Made by a program: the position numbers and the translations under genes
In this document: in pieces, positions 51,652 to 60,446 of the stretch
Layout of the letters: each line of letters begins with the position of its first letter
How positions within the stretch are numbered: the first letter of the stretch is position 1
Assembly (NCBI RefSeq): GCF_019355555.1
Contig: NZ_CP072141.1
Span: forward strand, 3,466,001 to 3,530,000
DNA: 64,000 nucleotides
Direction of reading: 5' to 3'
DNA from: Rhizobium sp. L51/94
GTDB taxonomy: Bacteria; Pseudomonadota; Alphaproteobacteria; Rhizobiales; Rhizobiaceae
Notes under the pieces: generated by a model
Seen by the model: the letters and a program-made list of their open reading frames with translations, nothing else
What the model was told of the DNA's origin: nothing
Database searches by the model: none

Positions 51652-54600
51652 TTATTCGGCAGCAATCCGGATGATCTCGGCGTTATGCTCTTCATGCTGC
51701 TTCAGCGGACGGTTGCCCGATAGCTTGCGGATCAACACATAGAACACCGGCGTCATGAAGATGCCGAAGAATGTCACCCCGATCATGCCGGAGAATACCG
51801 CCACGCCCATGGCCGCACGCATCTCGGCGCCCGCACCCGTCGAGGTGATCAGCGGCACGACGCCCATGATAAAGGCCATCGAGGTCATCAGGATCGGTCG
51901 CAGTCGCAGACGGCTGGCTTCCATGGCAGCCTGAACGGGCGTCCTGCCGACAAACTCCAGCTCACGGGCAAATTCGACGATCAGGATGGCGTTCTTCGCC
52001 GATAGCCCGACCAGCACCATCAACCCGATCTGGGTGAAGATGTTGTTATCACCGCCCATCAGCCACACACCGGTCAGCGCCGCAAAGACCCCCATAGGCA
52101 CGATCATGACGATCGCCAGCGGCAGGGCGAGGCTTTCGTACTGCGCGGCAAGCACGAGGTACACGAGCAGCAAGGCCAGCGGGAAGATGATCAGTCCGGA
52201 ATTGCCGGCGATGATCTGCTGGTAGGTCAGGTCCGTCCACTCATAGCCGATACCCTTTGGCAGAGTGTCGGCCGCAATCCGCTCTACTGCTGCCTGCGCC
52301 TGGCCGGATGAAAATCCGGGGGCTGCGCCGCCGTTGATGTCGGCAGCCAGGAAGCCGTTGTAGCGCGTCGTCCGCTCAGGTCCGGTGCTGGCCTCGACCT
52401 TTAGTAGCGCCGAAAGCGGGATCATCTGCCCTGTCGACGAGCGCACCTTCAACTGCCCGATATCGCCTGGATGAGCCCGAAACTTCGCATCCGCCTGTAC
52501 ACGGACACTGTAGGTACGGCCGAAAGCGTTGAAGTCGTTGACGTAGAGCGAGCCGAGATAGATCTGAAGCGTATCGAAGACATCCGTCACCGAGACACCC
52601 AGCTGCTCTGCCTTGGCGCGATCGAGGTCGGCGTAAAGCTGCGGTACGTTGATCTGGAAGCTCGAGAACAGACCCGCAAGCTCAGGCGCCTGATAGGCCT
52701 TGGCCAGAAACGCCTTGTTGGCTTCGTCGAGGGCCTGGTAGCCAAGCCCCGCCTTGTCCTCCAGCTGCAGCTTGAAGCCGCCGGTGGTGCCGAGGCCCTG
52801 GACGGGCGGCGGTGGGAACATGGCGATGAACGCTTCCTGGATGCCGCCGAACTTCTTGTTCAGCTGCATGGCGATGGCGCCGCTCGACAGATCGGGTGTC
52901 GTACGCTCCTCGAACGGCTTCAGCTTGACGAAGATGACGCCGGCATTCGACGAGTTGGTGAAGCCGTTGATCGACAGGCCGGGGAAAGCGATCGAATGCT
53001 CGACGCCCGGTTCCTTCATCGCGATCTCGCTCATGCGCTCGATGACATTCTGCGTCCGGTCGAGACTGGCCGCATCCGGCAGCTGGGCAAAACCGATCAG
53101 ATACTGCTTGTCCTGGGCCGGCACAAACCCGCCCGGCACCGCCTGGAACAGGAAGTAGGTGGCACCGATCAGGGCGAGATAGACGACCATGACGACGCTT
53201 TTCATCGACAGGATGCCGCCGACCCCACGGCCATAGCCGTTTGAACCGCGCTGGAAGACCGTGTTGAATCCACGGAAGAACCAGCCAAGGCCCTTGTCCA
53301 TAACCCGCGTCAGCCAGTCCTTCGGGGCATGGTGGTCCCGCAGCAGCAGCGATGCCAGCGCCGGCGACAGCGTCAGCGAGTTGAAGGCCGAGATCACCGT
53401 CGAAATGGCGATCGTCAGCGCGAACTGCCGGTAGAACTGGCCGGACAGGCCGGAGATGAACGCGAGCGGTACGAACACTGCGACGAGCACCAGGGCGATG
53501 GCAACGATCGGGCCCGACACTTCCTTCATGGCCCGGTACGTGGCATCCCTCGGCGACAGGCCGTTCTCGATGTTGCGCTCGACATTTTCGACCACGACGA
53601 TGGCGTCATCGACGACGATACCGATGGCCAGTACCAGCCCGAAGAGGCTGAGTGCGTTGATCGAGAAGCCGAACATGTACATGACGCCGAAGGTACCGAT
53701 GATCGACACCGGCACTGCCACCAGCGGAATGATCGACGCCCGCCATGTCTGCAGGAACAGGATGACGACAACGACAACCAGCGCGATGGCTTCGAGCAAC
53801 GTGTGCACGACCTTGTCGATCGACGTGCGAACGAACTCGGTGGTGTCGTAGACGATCTCGTACTTGACGCCGTCAGGCATCGCCTGCTGCAGCTCGTTCA
53901 TGGTCTTGTGGACCTCGTCCGAGATGGTGATGGCGTTGGAGCCGGGCGCTTGGAACACCGGAATGGCGACAGCCGACTTGCCGTCCAGCAGCGAGCGCAG
54001 CGAATAATCGGATGCACCGAGCTCGACGCGAGCGACATCGCGCAGGCGGGTGATCTCGCCGTTGGTACCGCTCTTGACGATGATATTGCCAAATTCCTCC
54101 GGCGTCTGCAGGCGACCCTGCGCATTGACATTAAGCTGCACGTCGATGCCGGTAAGATTCGGAGAAGCGCCGATGACGCCGGCAGCCGCCTGGACGTTCT
54201 GCGCCCGGATGGCATTGGCGATATCGTCGGCCGCAAGGCCGCGCTCGGCGGTCTTCTGCGGGTCGACCCAGACACGCATGGCATAGTCGCCCGAGCCGAA
54301 GATCTCGACCTGGCCGACGCCCTGGATGCGCGCCAGCCGATCCTTCACGTTAAGGACCGCATAGTTGCGCAAGTAGGTGATATCGTAGCGATTATCCGGC
54401 GACACCAGATGCACGACCATCATCAGGTCCGGCGAACTCTTGACGGTGTTGATGCCGAGATCGCGGACGTTCTGCGGCAACCTTGGCTCGGCCTGCGAAA
54501 CGCGGTTCTGCACCAGCTGTTGCGCCTTGTCCGGGTCGGTGCCGAGCTTGAAGGTGACAGTCAGCGTCATCAGGCCGTTGGATGTGGCCTGGCTGGACAT

Positions 54601-54837
54601 GTAGAGCATGCCCTCGACGCCATTGATCTGCTCTTCGATCGGCGTTGCCACCGTCTCGGATATGACCTTCGGGTTGGCGCCCGGATATTGCGCGGTAACG
54701 ACAATCGACGGCGGCACGACTTCTGGATATTCCGAAATCGGCAGCAGCCCCATGCCGATCAATCCTCCGACGAGGATCAGGACCGACAGCACGCCGGCAA
54801 ACACCGGTCGGTCGACGAAAAAGCGAGACATGTTCAT
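51652..54837 (-). CDS. RND multidrug efflux pump, inner-membrane transporter (AcrB/MexF type)
   Basis: 1061 residues, the HAE1-family length. The N-terminus MSRFFVDRPVFAGVLSVLILVGG, twelve membrane segments in two halves, the proton-relay segment GIVVDDAIVVVENVERN and C-terminal LIVEFARELEF match AcrB-type pumps. It exports toxic compounds with the adaptor encoded upstream and an outer-membrane channel not present here. The ATG at 54837 has GGAGAGG upstream; the frame extends to 54885 without family features. Confidence 0.95.
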   Translation of the reverse strand: MNMSRFFVDRPVFAGVLSVLILVGGLIGMGLLPISEYPEVVPPSIVVTAQYPGANPKVISETVATPIEEQINGVEGMLYMSSQATSNGLMTLTVTFKLGTDPDKAQQLVQNRVSQAEPRLPQNVRDLGINTVKSSPDLMMVVHLVSPDNRYDITYLRNYAVLNVKDRLARIQGVGQVEIFGSGDYAMRVWVDPQKTAERGLAADDIANAIRAQNVQAAAGVIGASPNLTGIDVQLNVNAQGRLQTPEEFGNIIVKSGTNGEITRLRDVARVELGASDYSLRSLLDGKSAVAIPVFQAPGSNAITISDEVHKTMNELQQAMPDGVKYEIVYDTTEFVRTSIDKVVHTLLEAIALVVVVVILFLQTWRASIIPLVAVPVSIIGTFGVMYMFGFSINALSLFGLVLAIGIVVDDAIVVVENVERNIENGLSPRDATYRAMKEVSGPIVAIALVLVAVFVPLAFISGLSGQFYRQFALTIAISTVISAFNSLTLSPALASLLLRDHHAPKDWLTRVMDKGLGWFFRGFNTVFQRGSNGYGRGVGGILSMKSVVMVVYLALIGATYFLFQAVPGGFVPAQDKQYLIGFAQLPDAASLDRTQNVIERMSEIAMKEPGVEHSIAFPGLSINGFTNSSNAGVIFVKLKPFEERTTPDLSSGAIAMQLNKKFGGIQEAFIAMFPPPPVQGLGTTGGFKLQLEDKAGLGYQALDEANKAFLAKAYQAPELAGLFSSFQINVPQLYADLDRAKAEQLGVSVTDVFDTLQIYLGSLYVNDFNAFGRTYSVRVQADAKFRAHPGDIGQLKVRSSTGQMIPLSALLKVEASTGPERTTRYNGFLAADINGGAAPGFSSGQAQAAVERIAADTLPKGIGYEWTDLTYQQIIAGNSGLIIFPLALLLVYLVLAAQYESLALPLAIVMIVPMGVFAALTGVWLMGGDNNIFTQIGLMVLVGLSAKNAILIVEFARELEFVGRTPVQAAMEASRLRLRPILMTSMAFIMGVVPLITSTGAGAEMRAAMGVAVFSGMIGVTFFGIFMTPVFYVLIRKLSGNRPLKQHEEHNAEIIRIAAE

Positions 54838-54930
54838 GATGTGGCCCTCTCCAGGGATAACGGTGGACGCACTGCGCAGGACCACGCGGCAACTCCGCCG
54901 CAGGTCTCATGCCATTTGCAATTTTTAACT

Positions 54931-54953
54931 GACCGGGAGGCCCTCTCCCGGTC
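54931..54953. other. Intercistronic stem-loop between adaptor and pump genes
   Basis: Perfect 9-bp stem GACCGGGAG/CTCCCGGTC with a 5-base loop in the 126-base gap between the two efflux genes. No T-run follows on the transcribed (reverse) strand, so it is more likely an RNA processing or attenuation element than a full terminator. Confidence 0.5.
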
Positions 54954-54963
54954 TTGAAGGCGC

Positions 54964-56166
54964 CTACTTCGAAGCGGCGACCTTCTGCTCGGGCTTCTGT
55001 TCAGGCTGCGGATCGACCAGTGCACCCGGGCGCACCCGCTGCAGTCCGTTGACGACGATACGGTCGCCGACGGCGAGACCGGCTTCGACGATACGCTGGC
55101 CGTTGTTGAGGTCGCCGAGCGTCACCTGCCGATAGACGAGCTTGTTGTCAGCGCCGACGAGGAACACGAACTTCTTGTCCTGGTCGGTGCCCACGGCCCG
55201 GTCGTTGATGACGATCTTGTTCTCCGACTTAGGCTGGCCCATGCGCACCCGCACGAACTGCCCGGGAATAAGGTGGCCGCCCGGATTGGCAAAGACGGCG
55301 CGCACACCGATGGTGCCGCTGGCCGTATCGACCTCGTTGCCGATCAGTTGCAGCTTGCCGGTGATCGGCGTGCCGCTGTCGCGTGTCGTACCGATCTCAA
55401 CCGGGATCTGCTCGACTGGCGGCGCAACGCCGTCATTGGCCGTCAGTTGTGCGAGGGCGCTGGTCACGGCCTGCTCGTCGGCATTGAAGCTTGCATAGAT
55501 CGGATCGACCGAAACCAGCGTCGTCAGCGCCGGCGACGCCGAGCCGGCAGCGACGAGATTGCCGACAGTCACCTCTAGCTTGCCGACACGCCCGGCGATC
55601 GGTGCGCGGACCTGCGTGTAGTCGAGGTTGAGCTGGGCGGTCTGCAGGGCTGCCTGGGCCGCCTGGACATTCGCCTGCGCTTCCGAATAGGCGCTCGCCC
55701 GTGTATCGAGGTCGCTCTGCGAAATCGTCTTGTTGTCGGAAAGGCGACGACCGCGGTCGAGCTCGAGCTTGGCAAGATCGACGCGCGAAGCGGCGGCTTC
55801 GACCTGCGCCTTTGCCTGGGCTACGGCCGCCAGATAGGGCGCCGGATCAATGGTCAGCAACAGGTCGCCGGGCTTGACCAGCGCGCCTTCGCGGAAATTG
55901 ACCGACTGGATGGCACCGGCGACGCGCGGACGGATGGACACCCGTTCGATCGCTTCGAGCCGCCCGGAAAACTCCTCCCAGGCCGTGACGTCCGCAGCCG
56001 CTACCGTGGCGACGGTCACCGGAACAGCAGCAGGGGCCGCCGCCTTTGCAGGCTCACTGGCAACCGCACCGCGCGGCAGGTCGAGATAGAAGGCTGCCCC
56101 GAAAACGGACGCAGCAAGGCTTATGCCGGCGCCCCACAGGGCCCAGCGCTTGTCTTTGGTTGTCAT
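54964..56166 (-). CDS. RND efflux periplasmic adaptor (membrane fusion protein)
   Basis: 400 residues. An N-terminal hydrophobic anchor/signal (about 8-28) is followed by the lipoyl/barrel-sandwich halves (RVSIRPRVAGAIQSVNFREGALVKPGDLL and LDYTQVRAPIAGRVGKLEVTVGNLV), an alpha-hairpin coiled coil between them (about 105-175) and a beta-barrel. It links the inner-membrane pump to the outer channel. GGAGAG precedes the ATG. It is followed by the pump gene and preceded by the hydrolase gene on the same strand. Confidence 0.94.
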   Translation of the reverse strand: MTTKDKRWALWGAGISLAASVFGAAFYLDLPRGAVASEPAKAAAPAAVPVTVATVAAADVTAWEEFSGRLEAIERVSIRPRVAGAIQSVNFREGALVKPGDLLLTIDPAPYLAAVAQAKAQVEAAASRVDLAKLELDRGRRLSDNKTISQSDLDTRASAYSEAQANVQAAQAALQTAQLNLDYTQVRAPIAGRVGKLEVTVGNLVAAGSASPALTTLVSVDPIYASFNADEQAVTSALAQLTANDGVAPPVEQIPVEIGTTRDSGTPITGKLQLIGNEVDTASGTIGVRAVFANPGGHLIPGQFVRVRMGQPKSENKIVINDRAVGTDQDKKFVFLVGADNKLVYRQVTLGDLNNGQRIVEAGLAVGDRIVVNGLQRVRPGALVDPQPEQKPEQKVAASK

Positions 56167-56225
56167 TGCATTCTCTCCTTTTCAGCCCCGGCTTGGGATC
56201 CCGGGCTGCAGATCACTGGCTCTAA

Positions 56226-57035
56226 TCAGCCAGGCCGAACACGAATATCGTCTACGAAGCTCTTGAAACTCTTGCGGATATCACCCTGCCAAGTTTGCTC
56301 GTCGGCCGATTGCCCGCCATAAATTCTTGCCCAGCCCATACCGGCGGACAGGATACGCTGCTGGACTGAAACGCCTGCCTTTTCCAGCAATTTGCCATAT
56401 TCCACGCTCTCGTCGCGCAACGGATCGTCCTCCGCCGTCAGCAGCAAGGTCGGCGCCACGCCCGAAAGCCGCGAGCAGAACCGCGGCGCGGCATAGGGAT
56501 GGCAGACACCACCGAGGAAACCCAGATAGTGGTTCCAGCCCTCGCTCCAGCGTTCGCGCATCCCGCTCTTGTCGGCGCACTGAAACGACTTGCTGCCCAT
56601 GAAAGGGTCCAGCAGCGGCGAGATCAGCACCTGACCGTCGAGCATCCCAGGCATCTGGTCGCGCGCCTTGAGAGCGACGCCAGCCGCAAGGTTTCCGCCA
56701 GACTCTTCGCCGGCAACAAGCAATAACGACTTCTTGCCACCCAACTCGCGCTTGCGCGCAAGATATTCCAGGACGCCATAGGCATATTCGAGCGACTTCG
56801 GAAAACCGTTGTCGGTCGGCCCGCTGCAATCCGCATCGACGACGATGGCACCGGCATCTGCCAGGCATTCCGCAACCGGACGGCCGACATAGACCGCCTT
56901 GTCCAGAAATGCGCCGCCGTGAAGATATAGCACGACCGGCGCAGTCTTGTCGTCAAGCGAGTCACAGAACACACGCGCAGAAACCGGACCTGTGGCCACG
57001 CCTTCCAACACAACTTCCTTAAACGGGGCACGCAT
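56226..57035 (-). CDS. Alpha/beta hydrolase (HSL type) apparently lacking the catalytic histidine
   Basis: 269 residues. The HGG oxyanion motif (LYLHGGAFLDK), nucleophile elbow GEESGGN and the Asp region LLLTAEDDPLRDESV are present. Where family members have a His near the C-terminus (GMxHGF-type), this protein reads GMGWARIYGG, and no His follows. It may be inactive or use another base. It heads the efflux operon (59-base gap to the adaptor) and is divergent from a LysR gene, suggesting processing or sensing of the effluxed compound. Substrate unknown. Confidence 0.8.
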   Translation of the reverse strand: MRAPFKEVVLEGVATGPVSARVFCDSLDDKTAPVVLYLHGGAFLDKAVYVGRPVAECLADAGAIVVDADCSGPTDNGFPKSLEYAYGVLEYLARKRELGGKKSLLLVAGEESGGNLAAGVALKARDQMPGMLDGQVLISPLLDPFMGSKSFQCADKSGMRERWSEGWNHYLGFLGGVCHPYAAPRFCSRLSGVAPTLLLTAEDDPLRDESVEYGKLLEKAGVSVQQRILSAGMGWARIYGGQSADEQTWQGDIRKSFKSFVDDIRVRPG

Positions 57036-57206
57036 CGAGGGGCTCCCAACTGAGTGGATCGACCAAACGAGATCAATTCCGCCTCATCTCTTGGGTGGAA
57101 CATATTGTTATTCCGTTTTACAGATAAGTCCCCTATATTCGATCAGACTATTCACGATCTCGAACAATGAGCAGCTTTCCATAAACCGGCTCAGGATTAT
57201 TACAGG

Positions 57207-58118
57207 ATGGACCAGCTTTCCGCCATGCGCGCTTTCGCTCGTGTTGTCGAAACCGGCAATTTCACGCGCGCAGCCACGACCCTGTCGATGCCGAAGGCGA
57301 CGGTAACGACACTCATCCAGGGGCTCGAACAGCACCTGCACACGAAATTGCTGAACCGCACGACCCGCCGTGTCATGGTTACCACCGACGGCGCTCTTTA
57401 CTACGAGCGCGCGATCCAGATCCTTTCGGAAATCGAGGAGCTCGACGGCAGCGTCAGCAATTCGCAAAGCCTGCCGAGCGGCCGGCTGCGAGTCGAAATG
57501 GCCGGCGCCTTCGCCGACGAGATCGTTATCCCGGCGCTGTGCGACTTCCACCTGCGCTATCCCGATATCCGCATCGACATGGGTGTCGGCGACCGGCTGG
57601 TGGATTATCTCGCCGAGAACGTCGACTGCGCCCTGCGCGCCGGCACCCCCACGGATCAGTCCCTGATTGCCCGGCGCGTCGGCGAAATTCCGATGGTCAC
57701 CTGCGCGTCACCGCGTTACCTCGAAAAATTCGGCACGCTTCAGGCCCCTCAAGACATCGAAACCGGACACTTCGCCGTCAGCTACTTTCGCGCCCAGACG
57801 GGAAAGACGATACCGTTCGAGTTCTCCCGTGCCAACGAGACGTTTGAGATCAGCCCCACCTACATCCTGTCGGTCAATGATAGCAGAAGCTTCGTCAACG
57901 CGGCCCTGAGCGGTCTCGGCATCATCCAGGCTCCTGCCTTCATGATCCGCGAAGCGTTGGCGGATGGGAAGCTTGTGCGAATGCTTCCTGATTGGCACCG
58001 CGACCCCTTGCCCCTGCACATCGTCTATCCGCCGAACCGGCACCTCAGCAACAAGGTCCGCGTCTTCGTCGACTGGCTGGCAAAGCTGCTGGTCACCTCG
58101 CGCATCGGCGATCTCTGA
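57207..58118 (+). CDS. LysR family regulator of the efflux operon
   Basis: 303 residues. The HTH (about 1-60) is MRAFARVVETGNFTRAATTLSMPKATVTTLIQGLE; the effector domain has the PnbR/DsdC-like pattern ENVDCALRAGTPTDQSLIARR. It is divergent from the hydrolase-adaptor-pump operon (171-base gap) and so probably regulates it. AGG lies close to the ATG. Effector unknown. Confidence 0.9.
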   Translation: MDQLSAMRAFARVVETGNFTRAATTLSMPKATVTTLIQGLEQHLHTKLLNRTTRRVMVTTDGALYYERAIQILSEIEELDGSVSNSQSLPSGRLRVEMAGAFADEIVIPALCDFHLRYPDIRIDMGVGDRLVDYLAENVDCALRAGTPTDQSLIARRVGEIPMVTCASPRYLEKFGTLQAPQDIETGHFAVSYFRAQTGKTIPFEFSRANETFEISPTYILSVNDSRSFVNAALSGLGIIQAPAFMIREALADGKLVRMLPDWHRDPLPLHIVYPPNRHLSNKVRVFVDWLAKLLVTSRIGDL

Positions 58119-58136
58119 TGCATGACATCGACAGCC

Positions 58137-58904
58137 TCATCTCCGGCGCATCTGCGTGGGGCTGCTGCCGGTCAGGCGTCGGAACATGGCAATAAATGCA
58201 GACGCGCTGCCATATCCCAGTTCTTGCGCCACCCGGCGCACTGGCATGTCGGCTTCGAGCATCGCCAGCGCCGCAACCAGCTTCAATCGCTGCCGCCAGT
58301 CGTTGAACGACATTCCAAGCTCGTCCTGGCATCGCCTCGAAAGTGTCCGCTCGGTTGTTTTCATCATCCGCGCCCATTCTTCGAGGGACCGGCGATCCCC
58401 TGGCGACTCCTGCAGGGCAGACAGCACAGGTCCGAGCAACGCATCGACCGACAGCGGCAGATAGCTTTCGCAGCGCTCCGCCAGCCGTATCTGATCGACT
58501 AGCACCTGCGCCAGCCGTAGATCCTCCGTCGTTTGTGGCACGCCGACGTCGCGGATCGCAAAGTCCGCCAGTATAGCCTTCAACAGCGGACTGAGGCTGA
58601 GCGTCTGCGGAACGGGCGGCAGGTCGGCACACAACTCACGGGCGACATACACCGTGACGTAGCGAACGTCATGCCTGATCCACGCTTCATGCAGGGTGTA
58701 GGGCGGCAGCCATATGCCGTAATGCGGTGGGGAGAGATAGCGGACACCTTCGATGTCCAGTTCCGCGACGCCGACGAGCGCATAGTTCAGCTCGCCCCAC
58801 TCCTGGCTCTTGGCCGGAAAGACCGTACCTCCAACGTAACTCTCGGTTCGGAAGGAGACCGGGGCTGGCGGCTCTCCGTCAAGGCGTGGGGATCGAAGGG
58901 ACAT
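58137..58904 (-). CDS. AraC family transcriptional regulator
   Basis: 255 residues: N-terminal cupin-like sensor (about 15-100, with SPPHYGIWLPPYTLHEAWIR) and a C-terminal double HTH (about 155-250, SLEEWARMMKTTERTLSRRCQDELGMSFNDWRQ). The layout resembles NimR. It is divergent from a DMT exporter gene, the same pairing as E. coli nimR/nimT, so autoregulated control of that exporter is likely. Confidence 0.9.
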   Translation of the reverse strand: MSLRSPRLDGEPPAPVSFRTESYVGGTVFPAKSQEWGELNYALVGVAELDIEGVRYLSPPHYGIWLPPYTLHEAWIRHDVRYVTVYVARELCADLPPVPQTLSLSPLLKAILADFAIRDVGVPQTTEDLRLAQVLVDQIRLAERCESYLPLSVDALLGPVLSALQESPGDRRSLEEWARMMKTTERTLSRRCQDELGMSFNDWRQRLKLVAALAMLEADMPVRRVAQELGYGSASAFIAMFRRLTGSSPTQMRRR

Positions 58905-59014
58905 GGCGGCATTCCGGGATTGGCTTTCTGGAATTCGCTATATACCACTAATCGGACAACCGCTAAACACATCCCTGCAGCAGACATCTCCATTATCATT
59001 CTGCGGGAATATCC

Positions 59015-59971
59015 ATGGCCGACGGAAAATCCATCGAGACAGCCACGCCGCTGACCCCGGCTTCGGCCTTCGCGCCGTTTGCGACCGTGCTGATCTGGTC
59101 CGGCAACGTCATTGTCACGGAGGCGGCATTCGGCGTCATCGCTCCGGGATCGATCGCGTTTTATCGCTGGCTGATCGCTTTCCTCGTCCTGCTGCCCTTT
59201 GTCGCCAAGGCAGCCTGGCAACAGCGAGCCGTCGCGGCGCGTCACTGGTTGCAACTGGCAGTGCTAGGAGCGCTTGGCATGGTCGTCTACCAGAGCCTTG
59301 CCTATGAGGCGGCGAAGACCACGACCGCCGTCAATATGGGCGTTATGCTGGCACTGATGCCGCTGATGTCGGCGCTGCTTGCAAGCCTGCTTGCCGCGGA
59401 AAGACTATCGTTCAACCGTCTCGCCGGCGGCGCCGTATCGCTCGCCGGCCTCGTCTACCTCACGTCGCACGGCCATCCCGCCACGCTCCTGACCGGTGGA
59501 TTTCACCTCGGCGATGGCCTGATGCTGATCGCGATTGCGGCAAACTCGCTCTACGGCGTCCTGCTGAAGCGCTGGACCATTCCGCTGTCGCTCTGGCTGC
59601 AGCTGTTCTGGCAGATCGCCTTTGCGACCTTGATGCTGGTTCCCGTCTGGCTGATGGGGACGATTTCGCCGATCACGACGGCAAACCTGCCGCTCATCCT
59701 CTACGCCGCCATCCCCACCTCCCTGATTGCGCCACTCTACTGGATGACGGCGATCCGCAGGCTCGGTGCCGCCCGCACCGCCCTCTTCATCAACCTGCTC
59801 CCGGTCGTCGTCGCCATTCTTGCTTGGGCTATTCTCAAGGAGGAGTTGCACGCCTACCACGCCATCGGCGGTGCACTTGCGCTGGCCGGCGTTGGCATCG
59901 GCCTTCGCCAGCGCAAACCCTCTCGCATAATGGCAAAAGCCGTCACCAACCCTGTTCAACACAGGTCGTGA
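59015..59971 (+). CDS. DMT superfamily transporter (EamA domains)
   Basis: 318 residues, about ten transmembrane segments, two EamA repeats (about 15-150 and 160-295). Features such as AYEAAKTTTAVNMGVMLALMPLMSALLA and PIYW-like PLYWMTAIRRLG are usual for the family. It sits opposite the AraC gene at 58137-58904, which probably controls it. Substrate unknown. Confidence 0.88.
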   Translation: MADGKSIETATPLTPASAFAPFATVLIWSGNVIVTEAAFGVIAPGSIAFYRWLIAFLVLLPFVAKAAWQQRAVAARHWLQLAVLGALGMVVYQSLAYEAAKTTTAVNMGVMLALMPLMSALLASLLAAERLSFNRLAGGAVSLAGLVYLTSHGHPATLLTGGFHLGDGLMLIAIAANSLYGVLLKRWTIPLSLWLQLFWQIAFATLMLVPVWLMGTISPITTANLPLILYAAIPTSLIAPLYWMTAIRRLGAARTALFINLLPVVVAILAWAILKEELHAYHAIGGALALAGVGIGLRQRKPSRIMAKAVTNPVQHRS

Positions 59972-60030
59972 TCTTCCACCAAATACAATCTTAAGGCGAT
60001 TTTTCTATCTTACTCATCCACTTCGACTAT

Positions 60031-60142
60031 GACTGATAGAGTCGGTAGCGAAAGCAGCAGGCACCGTGGCCAGCGGTGCATCGAGGAAGACGGGCCTCCT
60101 CGACCCAGGCGAGGGCCTCGTTACTGAAAACGGAGGTGATCT
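60031..60142 (+). ncRNA. Predicted structured leader RNA (four-way junction) before a small reading frame
   Basis: Found by hand-folding. A hairpin GACT-GATAG-AGTC (60031-60043) is followed by a closing helix GGTAGCG/CGTTACT (60044-60050 with 60119-60125, two wobble pairs). Three inner hairpins follow: GCACCG/CGGTGC (60061-60079), TCGAGGA/TCCTCGA (60081-60103) and AGGC/GCCT (60107-60118). The third stacks directly on the closing helix. The Shine-Dalgarno that follows (60132-60136, GGAGG) can instead pair with CCTCC at 60095-60099, which would break the second hairpin. That mutually exclusive pairing is riboswitch-like. I could not assign it to a known class. Confidence 0.45.
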
Positions 60143-60232
60143 ATGTGGTACATACCGCTTAGTTTCACGTTTGTGGTAAGAAAAACCCGCACAGGCTGGT
60201 CAATGACCGTGCGGGTTAACTTTTTATCATAA
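60143..60232 (+). CDS. 29-residue small protein or leader peptide
   Basis: The frame ATG TGG TAC ... TAA encodes 29 residues beginning MWYIPLSFTFVVRKTR. An alternating hydrophobic pattern suggests two beta strands. The ribosome site GGAGGTGATC is a ten-base perfect complement of the 16S rRNA 3' end, with ideal spacing, stronger than any other in the window. The last third of the frame is inside a rho-independent terminator, so translation and termination would compete. I do not recognise the protein. Confidence 0.45.
   Translation: MWYIPLSFTFVVRKTRTGWSMTVRVNFLS
60184..60225 (+). terminator. Rho-independent terminator inside the small frame
   Basis: Stem AACCCGCAC/GTGCGGGTT (9 bp), with inner GGTCA/TGACC pairing, followed on the plus strand by TTTTT at 60221-60225. 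It fits the end of the RNA that begins near 60030, or read-through from the DMT gene. Confidence 0.8.
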
Positions 60233-60266
60233 AAAAATGGTGGGTGGAGTTAGCGCTCCATCCACC
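60231..60266 (-). terminator. Rho-independent terminator for a reverse-strand transcript
   Basis: Stem GGTGGGTGGAG/CTCCATCCACC (10 of 11 pairs) with a 6-base loop. On the reverse strand seven T residues follow at once (60231-60237). No annotated gene on the reverse strand ends here, so a short unannotated transcript is implied. Confidence 0.75.
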
Positions 60267-60318
60267 GCTCCAAGATATGTCGAACCAACCAATTTTGCAA
60301 GTACAGTATCAAGCTCAC
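60250..60318 (-). CDS. Possible 22-residue hydrophobic peptide before the reverse-strand terminator
   Basis: From a GTG at 60318 the reverse strand encodes MSLILYLQNWLVRHILERWMER, stopping inside the terminator stem. The same frame is open up to 60444. GGGATCGG upstream is a poor ribosome site. A short amphipathic or membrane-active peptide is possible, but the coding evidence is thin; it is listed because a terminator with no other gene needs an explanation. Confidence 0.2.
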   Translation of the reverse strand: MSLILYLQNWLVRHILERWMER

Positions 60319-60446
60319 CGAGCCGATCCCAAGACCACCCTCGAATTTAGTTGAACTATAAAATATCTCGTGATCATATGCTTGCGAGACGGCAGGGGAC
60401 CCCGCCTCAAGCCGACCAAACGAAACGGCGCCCCCGCGAGACACCC

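Larger units (their letters stand above)
59972..60446. other. Gap with two convergent small transcription units, no conventional gene
   Basis: 475 bases. Contents from left to right: end of the DMT gene, a predicted structured RNA (60031-60142), a 29-codon frame (60143-60232), a plus-strand terminator (60184-60225), a reverse-strand terminator (60231-60266) with a tiny frame before it, and the promoter region of the PLP-enzyme gene. These parts are listed separately. Confidence 0.5.

Noticed and set aside
53329-54957. Open frame of 542 codons on the plus strand
   Set aside because: Antisense to the RND pump gene; the product is a highly charged sequence without motifs, a codon-bias artefact.
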